A stretch of 64,000 nucleotides of DNA from Saprospiraceae bacterium (GCA_016714025.1 JADJOB010000002.1:851501-915500); one strand, 5' to 3'. Positions 37,601-44,418 are shown, counted from the first letter of the stretch. Numbers and translations: made by a program. The notes: generated by a model from the sequence alone, not told the origin.

Positions 37601-38037
37601 CCATGTTGCGTTCTGGATTAATCATGTCAGGAGGCAATGCAGCCTGGCAAGGCAAAACAACCGCAACAGGAAGAGAAGATGGAATCTTGACAGCATATGA
37701 AATTGCTCAAATGAATTTATCCAATACCGAACTGGTTGTTTTATCTGCCTGCGAAACCGGATTGGGTGATATTCAGGGAAACGAAGGTGTTTATGGATTA
37801 CAACGCGCATTTAAAATTGCCGGTGTGAAATATTTAATCATGAGTTTATGGAAAGTACCTGATTTAGAAACTGCGGAATTTATGATCTCGTTTTATAAAT
37901 TTTGGCTGGAACCCGAAGATTCTGAAATGGGAAAAACGAAAAGAAGTATTCCTGAGGCATTTCGAATGGCTCAAAAAGCCATGAGAGAGCGATTCAAGAG
38001 GCCTTTTCAATGGGCAGGATTTGTTTTGGTTGAATAA
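34687..38037 (+). CDS. exported TPR-CHAT protein, paralogue 3
   Basis: A 1116-residue protein with signal peptide (MVKVLVIFCLFYTCLGFSQ), the largest of the three CHAT paralogues. About twelve 42-residue TPRs cover residues 50-510, followed by a helical linker and a CHAT domain with His915 in NLSTHGFFF and Cys1022 in VVLSACETGLGD. Between them it carries an extra segment of roughly 35 residues (around 922-960, SAEGRMSHDPANSSGTASEG) that the other copies lack; its DNA contains two perfect hairpins. The C-terminus (MRERFKRPFQWAGFVLVE) differs slightly from the DPYQWAGFVL of the others. Exported clan CD peptidase-like protein; substrate unknown. Confidence 0.85.
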   Translation: MVKVLVIFCLFYTCLGFSQDQNSFDLQKQLDSLNTATSNLIELGRYYLALQLNKKADSILLKNLDSISVSAAYYSLNKGRVDAFYNRAVEAEKNLIKAKLIFKQELGSSHPAYIKCIHSLGIFYRGSGSYNNAALSYEELKIVLSKTYGKRDSQYIACLNEMGLLFKDDQKYNKAEQYLLEAKKIQSLILKPDHPDLASTLNNLAILYKNMGRYPEAIYNYSEALRIRELHLGKQHVLYTSVLLNLANLYIDLGNYQMSEKTFLEAIKLREKEHGNKHPYYATSIEGLALLYKDMGIYSKAIEYSMDANNIRAASLGEYSVVYAGGLSNLAQIYTLAGYYNEALLQYQKALAIYKSNLGKEHLKYLECLNRMAVLYTYRGNYSKARSNFEELLTTRGQLFGSQNTQYADALVNLAFLYNEMGICDSSELKLLESLKINQLVLGPQHHKCAQVMEKLAELYKVPGKVQQADSLLRIVKNIRARMLGSNHKLYSQSLDHLAEINEIQKKYSDSDKFLKELNELDQERMRNAISFLSEVELANYSESFQHRTSELGTYILSRPIASVDNLTRLVLDNALFSKGFLMSTAARFNQLSTEDPRLTDYITSLRSIRKQLAVEYTKPKAEQRNVSKLESNANSIEKKLRRLSLDFLKATQKIRWQDLRDLLKPEEAAIEFIQFQMPIAKNQFNTMYAAILLRSDSKSPRFISLCNESDLDSLIKSEHKPGEGYINAIYGLYNRGAMEVKVINKSLYALIWKPIESELNGVKTIYYSPAGLIHRINLSAILNTKSSILADQYQLIELNSTRQLALPDQFQSTNNEAILYGGIFYEMQDTAPVTKPLDKQLADNSFTFSVASRGSDSWDFLDGTELEVNALHPILTAAGLKVTLKTGFDATEESFKALGAWNSSSPRIINLSTHGFFFSDTDRTISAEGRMSHDPANSSGTASEGTAKAASLSSNLNLEATEPVFKISDHPMLRSGLIMSGGNAAWQGKTTATGREDGILTAYEIAQMNLSNTELVVLSACETGLGDIQGNEGVYGLQRAFKIAGVKYLIMSLWKVPDLETAEFMISFYKFWLEPEDSEMGKTKRSIPEAFRMAQKAMRERFKRPFQWAGFVLVE
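37464..37510. repeat. two hairpin elements inserted in frame in the CHAT gene
   Basis: A palindrome TTCTGCCGAAGGCAGAA (37464-37480) and a hairpin TCCCGC-N8-GCGGGA (37491-37510) lie ten bases apart inside the coding sequence, in the segment not shared with the other two CHAT paralogues. The second hairpin belongs to the same family as those in the tRNA-Phe remnants downstream. Confidence 0.75.
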
Positions 38038-38114
38038 ATTTTGAATCGATCTATTGTTGAAATTTGAATGATGAATAGGCAACAAATGATAATATTAGGG
38101 ACTCTATTGTAAAT

Positions 38115-38122
38115 TATCTTTG
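38115..38122 (+). promoter_or_regulatory. -7 box TATCTTTG before the M23 peptidase gene
   Basis: TATCTTTG is an exact TAnnTTTG match six bases before the ATG at 38129, predicting a very short or absent leader. It overlaps an alternative TTG start at 38120, which supports the ATG as the true start. Confidence 0.4.
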
Positions 38123-38128
38123 ATCAAT

Positions 38129-39547
38129 ATGAAAAATCTTTTTGTTAAGCTTTTATTCATTGCAGTTTTAGGCTTTGGGCAAATTCAATTAAATGCACAA
38201 ACTTCTGCGCCAGACCTGGGATCACAAGTAGATGAATCAAGTATTCATGAAAACAATAGCATGAATCCATGTGTCACGGAAGCATGTTATGAAATTATTG
38301 AAAATCGTTGCAAAGAAAATTTAAAACATCTAAAAACAGTTCAGTCGATTCATTCGGGGATCGTATCACTTGAGTGGCCGCTTCGTGCAGCCGATAGCCT
38401 GACAGATTGTAGTTTTTATCGGGTTTCCGCTTATGTAGACCAAAATACTGCATCCGGATCATTTCAGGATTTTAATTGTGGGATGAATACCTATGATGGT
38501 CACCGGGGGACCGATATTTCGACCTGGCCTTACAATTATTTAAAAATGGATCATAAGCTGGTTGAAGTTATAGCAGCAGCTCCAGGAATGATAATAGATA
38601 AACACGATGGAGAATTTGATAAAAATTGCGCTACCAATACCATGATGCCTAATTATGTAGTCGTACAACATGCAGATGGATCCAGAGCTTTGTATTTGCA
38701 TATGAAAAAGAATTCACTGACTGCAAAGGCTATAGGTGAATCTTTGATTACCGGAGAGTTTATTGGAATAGTCGGCAGTTCAGGAAATTCTTCCGGTCCC
38801 CATTTGCATTTTGAAGTGTGGGCTGGCGCAACGGTCGCAAGCCGTATAGATCCTTTCAAAGGAAGCTGCAATACATTAAATGCAGCGAGTTGGTGGACGA
38901 ATCAAAAAATTTATAAGGAAACAGCCATCGTAAAAGTATCAACCAACACCACAGACATTGTAATTCCTGCTTGTCCGGCAACGGAAATCCCAAATGAATC
39001 CAATGTTTTTCAAATTCCCTTTCAGGGACCAGGCTTGCCAGCTGGCTTTGCCAAGTTTTACATCTTTTTACGAGATGAAATCAGTGGATTAATAGCCGAT
39101 ATCAGCATATTAAATCCAGATGGAACTGTATTTACCAACTGGACCTACACAAGTGCAGCAGATAGCAAAACGCGCATCCAGGGTTGGTCTAAAAAATTAC
39201 CTACCAATCCTGGTAAGTATACATTTAAAGCAATTTACAATGGAATAACTTGTGTTTCACAATTTGAGATCACTTTGCCGGTACAGACAAAAACTGAAAA
39301 AGTGAATTCCGACTTTATGATTTATCAAAATCCATTTTCAGATTTTCTTAAGTTGCAACTAATTGAATTTGATCAACCCATTAATTATCAAATTATCAGC
39401 CAAAATGGAAAACTAATCAGTGGAAGTATTTGGCCCAAAGGACAAAAGGAAATCATTTTGGATTTATTTGGTCTCCCGGCAGGCACTTACTTTTTAAAAT
39501 TAAATGGGAAACATGGAAGTAAAGTAAAGTTATTTATTAAAATATAA
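38129..39547 (+). CDS. secreted M23 (LytM-type) metallopeptidase with T9SS sorting domain
   Basis: About 472 residues. The signal peptide MKNLFVKLLFIAVLGFGQIQ decides the start. The LytM/peptidase M23 domain (about 110-250) keeps the zinc ligands His125 and Asp129 in DGHRGTDIS and His227 in the GPHLHFEVW motif (His225, His227); the fold usually cuts glycine-containing peptidoglycan crosslinks or elastin-like peptides. A beta domain follows, and the last 80 residues (FMIYQNPFSDFLKLQL..LPAGTYFLKL) are a T9SS type A sorting domain. Secretion to the exterior argues for action on other bacteria or on proteins rather than on its own cell wall. Unusual insertion: FDKNCATNTMMPNYVVVQH between the two halves of the site. 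Confidence 0.85.
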   Translation: MKNLFVKLLFIAVLGFGQIQLNAQTSAPDLGSQVDESSIHENNSMNPCVTEACYEIIENRCKENLKHLKTVQSIHSGIVSLEWPLRAADSLTDCSFYRVSAYVDQNTASGSFQDFNCGMNTYDGHRGTDISTWPYNYLKMDHKLVEVIAAAPGMIIDKHDGEFDKNCATNTMMPNYVVVQHADGSRALYLHMKKNSLTAKAIGESLITGEFIGIVGSSGNSSGPHLHFEVWAGATVASRIDPFKGSCNTLNAASWWTNQKIYKETAIVKVSTNTTDIVIPACPATEIPNESNVFQIPFQGPGLPAGFAKFYIFLRDEISGLIADISILNPDGTVFTNWTYTSAADSKTRIQGWSKKLPTNPGKYTFKAIYNGITCVSQFEITLPVQTKTEKVNSDFMIYQNPFSDFLKLQLIEFDQPINYQIISQNGKLISGSIWPKGQKEIILDLFGLPAGTYFLKLNGKHGSKVKLFIKI

Positions 39548-39731
39548 TCCTCCTTTTTGAATAATTTAATTATTACTCAAGTTGATCACATTCGCAAGAG
39601 CTTGGAATTTGCATTTTAAAAAATATTACTAATAACTGATAGTTCAAATATTGCTCCCATTTAAGGAATCTTAAATCAAACTATTTCAGTAAAAATAAAG
39701 CATGTTAAATTTATCTTACAAGGTTTTTTTG

Positions 39732-39834
39732 TGGCACCTCCAGGAATCCAAGTCAAGCAACATGCATACCGCTTTAGCGGGAGAACTGAGAACCAAGGGA
39801 CACGGGCGCTTTCAGTCCTGCAGTTAAAGCAGGA
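39732..39834 (-). pseudogene. tRNA-Phe-derived remnant A with two hairpin insertions
   Basis: Read on the minus strand, this contains in order a hairpin (TCCTGC..GCAGGA, plus-strand 39816-39834) at the D-arm position, GACTGAAAGCGCCC (anticodon arm with GAA), GTGTCCCTTGGTTC (variable region and T stem), a GC-rich hairpin (CCGCTAAAGCGG, 39769-39780) with extra sequence, and GATTCCTGGAGGTGCCA (T stem and acceptor end). The order and words match the intact tRNA-Phe at 40906-40978. A 63-codon frame overlaps it but is not a credible gene. Confidence 0.7.
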
Positions 39835-39881
39835 TGACTTATACTATTTTTTAGTAGCCATATTAAAAATTAAAATAAATA

Positions 39882-39910
39882 TTCCCATATCGGGAACTTT
39901 TTTATATTTG
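39882..39910 (+). promoter_or_regulatory. higBA promoter with palindromic operator
   Basis: A perfect-arm palindrome TTCCC-ATATC-GGGAA (39882-39896) lies directly before a TATATTTG -7 box (39903-39910), 14 bases before the higB start. An operator overlapping the promoter spacer fits autorepression by HigA, as is usual in these operons. Confidence 0.55.
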
Positions 39911-39924
39911 CATAAAGATTAGAT

Positions 39925-40218
39925 TTGCGAATAATTGCGAGGAAAACTTTAAAGAATTTTTGGACTAAATATCCAGATAGTGAACAAGCTCTAAAGTCTT
40001 GGTTCAAAGAGATTAGTGCAAAAAGTTGGAAAAGCTTGAACGAACTTAAAAAACAATATCCAACCATGAGTATTGTTTCAAATAATAAAGTAGTCTTCAA
40101 TATTAAAGGAAACAACTATAGACTTTTGGTCAAAATAAACATTGAATTTCAGTTAACCTATATTAGGTTTATAGGGACACATAAACAATATGATAAAATT
40201 GATGTAAAAAAAATTTAA
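39925..40218 (+). CDS. higB: HigB-type toxin (RelE superfamily mRNA interferase)
   Basis: A 97-residue basic protein beginning MRIIARKTLKNFWTKYPDSE, the characteristic start of HigB-family ribosome-dependent mRNA interferases, with further family words ALKSWFKEI, WKSLNELKKQYPTMSIV, NNKVVFNIKGNNYRLLVKI and YIRFIGTHKQYDKIDV. The start is TTG at 39925 and is fixed by that conserved N-terminus. The antitoxin gene begins two bases after its stop. The pair sits between two tRNA-Phe-derived remnants, so it may have arrived with a small insertion. Confidence 0.9.
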   Translation: MRIIARKTLKNFWTKYPDSEQALKSWFKEISAKSWKSLNELKKQYPTMSIVSNNKVVFNIKGNNYRLLVKINIEFQLTYIRFIGTHKQYDKIDVKKI

Positions 40219-40219
40219 T

Positions 40220-40576
40220 ATGAAAATAAATCCAATCCATTCAAAGAAGGATTATCAGATTGCAATGAAAAGAATTGACGAAATATTTGATTCTAAAAAG
40301 GGCTCACCTACTGGGAATGAATTAGAAATATTAAGTATTCTAATTGATAATTATGAGAGGGAAAATTTTCCCATTGAATCTCCTGAACCCATTGAAGCTA
40401 TAAAGTTCAGGATGGAACAAATGGGAATGGATCAGAGTGAACTTGCAAAAATTGTTGGACAAAAAAGCAGGGCAAGTGAAATCTTGAATAAGAAACGAAA
40501 ATTAAGTTTGGAAATGATTAGAAAACTTACAGAAACATTAAATATTCCTAGTGAAGTATTAATCAAACCTTATTAA
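40220..40576 (+). CDS. higA: HigA-type antitoxin (XRE-family HTH)
   Basis: A 118-residue protein. The C-terminal half (from about 58) is an XRE helix-turn-helix: IKFRMEQMGMDQSELAKIVG, QKSRASEILNKKRKLSLEMI and RKLTETLNIPSEVLIKP. The N-terminal half (YQIAMKRIDEIFDSKKGS, ELEILSILIDNYERENFP) is the extension typical of this HigA subtype. It would neutralise HigB and repress the operon through the palindrome at 39882. The order toxin first, antitoxin second is standard for higBA. Confidence 0.9.
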   Translation: MKINPIHSKKDYQIAMKRIDEIFDSKKGSPTGNELEILSILIDNYERENFPIESPEPIEAIKFRMEQMGMDQSELAKIVGQKSRASEILNKKRKLSLEMIRKLTETLNIPSEVLIKPY

Positions 40577-40812
40577 ATACATAGTAAGGTTTAAAATCCG
40601 AATACTAACACCGTACTTGCGATCATGACGCTCATCAATTTAGCTTCCACAAAAGGCTTTTATCTTATATAGAGTTGATATTTCTAGTCTGAAAATTTGT
40701 ATGTCCCATCCAAAATAGCTGTATTTTATATAAGCTCTTTAAAAGAAACGGTTCTATTATTAAAGAAAGCTATGAAAGAAAAAGAGCGATAAAAAGAATA
40801 GAATAATTATAA
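40577..40812. other. AT-rich intergenic stretch, no gene seen
   Basis: Between higA and the terminator hairpin no coding frame, RNA or clear repeat was recognised. Confidence 0.5.
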
Positions 40813-40850
40813 AAAACCCTTGTAAAAATTAACTTACAAGGGTTTTTTTT
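40813..40850. terminator. bidirectional intrinsic terminator
   Basis: A 13-bp perfect stem (AAAACCCTTGTAA / TTACAAGGGTTTT) with an 8-base loop, T tracts on both strands. It can end higBA transcripts on the plus strand and the tRNA-Phe transcript on the minus strand. Confidence 0.8.
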
Positions 40851-40852
40851 TG

Positions 40853-40896
40853 TGGTACCTCCAGGAATTCCTGTCCCGCATCAGCGGGAGAACCAG
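40853..40896 (-). pseudogene. tRNA-Phe-derived remnant B (3' half) with T-loop hairpin
   Basis: On the minus strand this reads CTGGTTC, then a perfect hairpin TCCCGC-TGAT-GCGGGA (40874-40889), then CAGGAATTCCTGGAGGTACC and the discriminator A. It duplicates the acceptor and T arm of the adjacent intact tRNA-Phe, but the T loop has been replaced or interrupted by the hairpin. Confidence 0.75.
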
Positions 40897-40905
40897 ATAA
40901 ATGTG

Positions 40906-40978
<73 letters not shown>

Positions 40979-40981
40979 TCC

Positions 40982-41017
40982 TTCAAATAGATGAATTTAT
41001 AAATTCATCTATTTGAA
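40982..41017. repeat. perfect 36-bp palindrome in the tRNA-Phe leader
   Basis: The two 18-base arms, left arm TTCAAATAGATGAATTTA, are exactly complementary with no loop. It lies three bases before the tRNA-Phe 5' end and downstream of the candidate -7 box, so it would be part of the precursor leader and could fold into a long hairpin or a cruciform. Confidence 0.9.
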
Positions 41018-41026
41018 ATCGGGATG

Positions 41027-41034
41027 CAAATATA
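41027..41034 (-). promoter_or_regulatory. candidate -7 box of the tRNA-Phe gene (TATATTTG)
   Basis: On the minus strand TATATTTG matches TAnnTTTG and lies about 50 bases before the tRNA. A TTTG at 41062-41059 is a possible -33 element, with a slightly long spacer of 24 bases. Confidence 0.45.
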
Positions 41035-41196
41035 TATTAAATGTAAAAGACTGGAAAACAAAAACAAAAATAATGAATTCTATAAGCGATATAAAATATA
41101 AATAATTGCAAATCAATATATAATGTATATAAAATAAAATTAATCTAAAAAATTAATTCACATAAGATCGTAATCAAAAGCGATAAAAATTGAGAA
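41035..41196. other. very AT-rich intergenic stretch
   Basis: This stretch is dominated by A/T runs (ATATAAAATA-type words). No coding frame or RNA was recognised apart from the possible -33 element of tRNA-Phe at its left end. Confidence 0.45.
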
Positions 41197-41239
41197 GGAT
41201 TTTCAGTCCTCCCGCCCCGGCGGGATGAGCTAAGGTACC
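41197..41239 (-). pseudogene. tRNA-Phe-derived remnant C (5' half) with D-arm hairpin
   Basis: On the minus strand this reads GGTACCTTAGCTCA (acceptor and D stem), then a perfect hairpin TCCCGC-CGGG-GCGGGA (41210-41225), then GGACTGAAAATCC (anticodon arm). Compared with the intact tRNA, the D loop and the 3' side of the D stem (about 14 bases) are replaced by the hairpin; the T arm is absent. Junctions match remnant A (CAGTCCT before, GGATGA after, on the plus strand). Confidence 0.75.
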
Positions 41240-41395
41240 TCCTAACTCGATGAAAAATAAGGATCTCCCATCGTTTTAAGGATTTTAGGCTGCAAATATT
41301 AACCCAATCCTTAAACATTTAAATCAATTGCAGCTTTCTCTATAATTTTATGCAATATTTTGGAAGCCAATTCATTATATCTTTTAAACTTCTAC

Positions 41396-42202
41396 ATGCC
41401 AAGCCGAATTGTTCAAACATTGCTCTTAAGCCTTTTTGGAATTATCTTATTATTCATTGATAAAAGCACCGAATCCTGCCTGTGGTTTATAATCCCCTCA
41501 GGAATTTTAGCAATCGCAAGTTTTGTATTTGGTAAACTGATTAATCAATATTGGTTTAGTAAGCACAAACCTGTTTTGGATGCCTATGAAGTCAATTGGG
41601 TCAGTAAATTCATACCCTATTTTAGTCATTTGAATGAGTCCTTTAAAACAAAATTCCTGTCGCAACTGGCCATGGAATTGAAACATAAGGAATTTGAATC
41701 TATGACAGACAAAAAGCTACCGGAAGAATTAAAATTAATGGCACTTGCTCCAGCCATTCGCCTGGGTTTGGATCTCAACAGTCCCCTAGCTGTAAAGTAT
41801 AACAAGATTATTTTTTATCACACGGCTTTTCCTTCACCACAATTTCAATATCTGCATCTTTCAGAAACATTTCATGAAGATGGAGTTTTAATTTTTGCAA
41901 GCGATGCTTTGCAAATAGCGCATGCGCAACCCGATACTTATTTCAATACGGCACTGTATGAATGGGCATCTGTTTTTATTGAAATTTATAATTTGAAAGA
42001 TAAACTCCCACTAGATGATGCAGATTCCTGGACGCTCATTGAAGGGATCTTGCAAACTGAGAAAAAACGCTTACACGATTACATGGGCATTCCAGAATTA
42101 AATGTCGCAGCGATATTAATCTACAGTTACATAATGTATCCGCAAAAATTAGCAGAATCAAGTCCAGAATGCTTTAAGTTTATTAACAGTTTAGTTGATT
42201 AA
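41396..42202 (+). CDS. MtfA-like protein lacking the HExxH zinc motif
   Basis: About 268 residues from ATG 41396; a TTG at 41360 would add 12 residues. Two N-terminal hydrophobic helices (IVQTLLLSLFGIILLFID, FIIPSGILAIASFVFGKL) anchor it. The cytoplasmic part resembles bacterial M90/MtfA peptidases: YFSHLNESFKTKFLSQLAME, LMALAPAIRLGL, YNKIIFYHTAFPSP and FHEDGVLIFASDALQIAH. Where MtfA has its HExxH zinc helix, this protein reads FNTALYEWASVF: the first His is Tyr and the second is Ser. It is therefore probably not a zinc peptidase. MtfA in enterobacteria binds the repressor Mlc, so a binding role is possible. Its stop overlaps the next ATG by one base. Confidence 0.6.
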   Translation: MPSRIVQTLLLSLFGIILLFIDKSTESCLWFIIPSGILAIASFVFGKLINQYWFSKHKPVLDAYEVNWVSKFIPYFSHLNESFKTKFLSQLAMELKHKEFESMTDKKLPEELKLMALAPAIRLGLDLNSPLAVKYNKIIFYHTAFPSPQFQYLHLSETFHEDGVLIFASDALQIAHAQPDTYFNTALYEWASVFIEIYNLKDKLPLDDADSWTLIEGILQTEKKRLHDYMGIPELNVAAILIYSYIMYPQKLAESSPECFKFINSLVD

Positions 42203-42939
42203 TGCGATTTTTTATTATTCTGATTGGTTTGTCATGTTGGCTTAAGTGTGATTCGCAAGCCTTATCACATAATCGTTGGAGTGAGCTATTAAAATTACAC
42301 GTTGATTCCAGTGGAAACGTGAATTATAAAAGTATCATGAAAGACAGCATTCAATTAAATAATTACCTTGCAAAGCTTTCAAACAATCCACCAAGGCCTT
42401 CCTGGACTGTCAATGAGACAAAAGCATATTGGATCAATGCTTACAATGCCTTTACCATTCAATTGGTTTTACGCAATTATCCGATTCGTTCAATTAAAGA
42501 AATTGGCAGTCGCATTCCATTTATCAATTCAACATGGGATATTCCATTTATAAGAATTGGATCTGAATTGTTGAGTCTAAATACCATTGAACATTTAATC
42601 CTCCGTAAAAAATACAAGGATCCTCGCATACACATGGCTTTGGTTTGTGCATCCAGGTCTTGTCCGGCTTTAAAAAATGAGGCTTATTCAGCAGAGTCTC
42701 TGGATTTTCAACTTGACGAACAAAGCTATAAATTTATAATGGATCCTTTTAGGAATAAAATTCAAACATCGGACCTAAAGATTTCCCAACTGTTTAAATG
42801 GTATTCATCTGATTTTAAGAAAGGGGGTGGAATCATTCCATTCATCAATAAATACAGTGAAGTAAAAATTCAAAAAAATGCCCAAATCGACTATTTGGAG
42901 TATGATTGGTCCTTAAATGAAAAAACAACTCCTGATTAA
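42202..42939 (+). CDS. secreted DUF547-domain protein
   Basis: A 245-residue protein with signal peptide MRFFIILIGLSCWLKCDSQA. DUF547 family words are clear: RWSELLKLHVDSSGNVNYKS, WTVNETKAYWINAYNAFTIQ, HLILRKKYKDPRIHMALVCA, SRSCPALKNEAYSAESLDFQ and an L(F)KWYSSDF near the end. The family is widespread, often exported, and of unproven function; a fold related to cysteine-type transglutaminase-like proteins has been suggested. It shares one base (TAATG) with the MtfA-like gene, so the two are coupled. Confidence 0.85.
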   Translation: MRFFIILIGLSCWLKCDSQALSHNRWSELLKLHVDSSGNVNYKSIMKDSIQLNNYLAKLSNNPPRPSWTVNETKAYWINAYNAFTIQLVLRNYPIRSIKEIGSRIPFINSTWDIPFIRIGSELLSLNTIEHLILRKKYKDPRIHMALVCASRSCPALKNEAYSAESLDFQLDEQSYKFIMDPFRNKIQTSDLKISQLFKWYSSDFKKGGGIIPFINKYSEVKIQKNAQIDYLEYDWSLNEKTTPD

Positions 42940-42991
42940 ACCATTTTTTAATTTTAAAGTCTTAATTTAGTATCAACAAAATAAATCTAAC

Positions 42992-43414
42992 ATGAAAAAT
43001 CTATTAAAAGCCATTCAAATCCCACTATTCTTGATGTTGTCGCTGACTTTCATCTATGCTGCTAATACAAATTGTCCAGAAGCCCTTCAGGGTCGTTGGG
43101 AGCAATTAGGAAGCCGCTCTGTAAAATTTGGTATGGACCGAGATGAAATTTTGGTTACAGCCAAAGAAGGATTTTTTACCGGATTAAAAATCCGAGTTAC
43201 TAATTCTGCTTTAAACATGCATAAAATGGTCATTCATTTTGGTGATGGAACCACTCAGGATGTAGAATTAAAAAATAATTTTAAAGCCGGGCAGGAGAGC
43301 CGGGTGATCGATTTGGCAGGCAACCGGAGGGTGATTACCAAAGTAGTCTTTTGGTATGATACAAAAAATGCACGCCAAACCAAAGCAGTTGTTGAACTGT
43401 GGGGAAAACATTAG
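42992..43414 (+). CDS. exported DUF2541-like protein
   Basis: A 140-residue protein with signal peptide (LKAIQIPLFLMLSLTFIYAA). The mature part is a single beta-rich domain: WEQLGSRSVKFGMDRDEILV, KIRVTNSALNMHKMVIHFGD, ESRVIDLAGNRRVITKVVFW and YDTKNARQTKAVVELWGKH. These words are strongly conserved in a family of periplasmic proteins found across Proteobacteria and Bacteroidota (DUF2541 type), whose function is not known. Likely periplasmic. It is 52 bases after the DUF547 gene and may be in the same transcript; a terminator hairpin follows at 43541. Confidence 0.75.
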   Translation: MKNLLKAIQIPLFLMLSLTFIYAANTNCPEALQGRWEQLGSRSVKFGMDRDEILVTAKEGFFTGLKIRVTNSALNMHKMVIHFGDGTTQDVELKNNFKAGQESRVIDLAGNRRVITKVVFWYDTKNARQTKAVVELWGKH

Positions 43415-43452
43415 GAAATTAAAAATTAGGAATTATGGGAGCGTAGCGTACA

Positions 43453-43470
43453 TCCCGCGTACTCGCGGGA
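43453..43470. repeat. stand-alone TCCCGC..GCGGGA hairpin
   Basis: TCCCGCG-TACT-CGCGGGA, 7-bp arms, in the gap after the DUF2541-like gene. It is the same hairpin type as in the tRNA-Phe remnants and in CHAT paralogue 3. It has no T tract, so it is not a terminator. Confidence 0.75.
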
Positions 43471-43540
43471 AGAATTAAACAATCTGATTAAAAGTCTAGA
43501 TGACAGACGTTTCAAAATACGTTTAAAGAACATTGAAAAT

Positions 43541-43580
43541 AAAAAAAAAGTCAGTTCATACATGAACTGACTTTTTTTTT
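43541..43580. terminator. bidirectional intrinsic terminator
   Basis: An 11-bp perfect stem (AGTCAGTTCAT / ATGAACTGACT, loop AC) flanked by A9 and T9 runs, between converging genes. It can stop transcription from both sides. Confidence 0.85.
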
Positions 43581-43644
43581 ATTTGATGAACCTAACTGAT
43601 AAATTTAATTGTTTCTATCAGCTAAGTAATTGAACAGCATATCC

Positions 43645-43977
43645 TTATTTTGTATGATAGGCTGCATTGTGCGTAAGTGGATTTCCGCATTTTGCACAAT
43701 TTCCTTGAGTACCGGCACCGCCTGGGCAACCTTTACTGCATGTAAAATGCCATACTCCGGCTGCATTTTGAGCTGGTTCAGCTGTACCTGGAGCAGGTGG
43801 AGTAATGGTGGTACTGCCACTGGTTCCTTGCGTAGCTGGAGCCGCACCGGCATTAGGATCAGCAGCTGGGGTAGTTGTCTCTGTAGCAGGAGCTGCATCC
43901 GCTTTTTTCTCAGATTTACAAGAAATCAGGCAAAGACCTAATGAAAATAAAACAAAATAAAGGATAGATGATTTCAT
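43645..43977 (-). CDS. lipoprotein with C-terminal metal-ribbon motif
   Basis: A 110-residue protein with lipobox LCLISC (Cys at about 20), then an Ala/Pro/Thr-rich, probably unstructured linker (about 25-75), then a small Cys/His domain: WHFTCSKGCPGGAGTQGNC, AKCGNPLTHNAAYH. The CxxxC and CxxC pairs with two His residues look like a zinc or heavy-metal-binding ribbon, as in small heavy-metal-binding proteins that accompany copper and zinc systems. It would be tethered to a membrane facing the periplasm. A TATTTTTG -7 box on the minus strand (44003-44010) lies about 25 bases upstream. Metal identity unknown. Confidence 0.7.
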   Translation of the reverse strand: MKSSILYFVLFSLGLCLISCKSEKKADAAPATETTTPAADPNAGAAPATQGTSGSTTITPPAPGTAEPAQNAAGVWHFTCSKGCPGGAGTQGNCAKCGNPLTHNAAYHTK

Positions 43978-44002
43978 AACTTGAAGGTTTGTGATTAAGC
44001 GT

Positions 44003-44010
44003 CAAAAATA
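44003..44010 (-). promoter_or_regulatory. -7 box TATTTTTG of the lipoprotein gene
   Basis: An exact TAnnTTTG match on the minus strand, 25 bases before the ATG at 43977. No clear -33 TTG. Confidence 0.4.
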
Positions 44011-44292
44011 CAGATATATTCGTATTTTTTTGAATATATTTTACGCCCATTATCTGTAGTTTCGATTTAATAAAGCTGTAAATTATAGCATAAAATTGAT
44101 GATCTATTTCTATTTATTTCATAATGTCCTTAATAAGTAAATGTGAATATTAATTGAGTGTATCCCCTGAATTCCTCCAGAAACAATTATAAACATTGGA
44201 TTTAATAAAAATCTTATCTGTCATCGTGAATTTTTCTTTCAATATTAAAAACACTAAATTGTAAATTTCATTTAGCTTTAAATTTTAAAATT
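44011..44292. other. AT-rich intergenic stretch, no gene seen
   Basis: No coding frame, RNA or hairpin of note was recognised on either strand. Confidence 0.5.
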
Positions 44293-44418
44293 ATGTGTAT
44301 GAAAATTATACTTGTTCTTTGTTTTCTAAGCAATATGTTCATGCTAAAATCAGTAATCATCAATAAGTGGTTAGTATTCAAAAAATGTCCTTACAAAGCC
44401 GTCAGCCCTCTTCCCTAA
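44293..44418 (+). pseudogene. possible vestige of an exported-protein gene, cut by a repeat
   Basis: An ATG at 44293 or 44299 opens a frame that looks like a signal peptide (MKIILVLCFLSNMFMLKS) and then runs into the 119-bp tandem repeat, stopping at 44416-44418. It could be the N-terminal relic of a secreted protein displaced by the repeat, or a chance frame. Weakly supported. Confidence 0.25.

Noticed and set aside
27388..38037. TPR-CHAT proteins as part of a Craspase (gRAMP) defence system
   Set aside because: No gRAMP/Cas7-11 gene or CRISPR array lies in the window, and the three proteins have signal peptides, which does not fit a cytoplasmic effector.
39731..39922. A 63-codon plus-strand frame
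   Set aside because: It is made of the complement of the tRNA-Phe remnant and the higBA promoter; no protein features.
43605..43941. Frames overlapping the metal-ribbon lipoprotein on both strands
   Set aside because: The lipoprotein frame has a lipobox and a conserved Cys/His domain; the others are low-complexity by-products of its Ala/Pro/Thr-rich linker.
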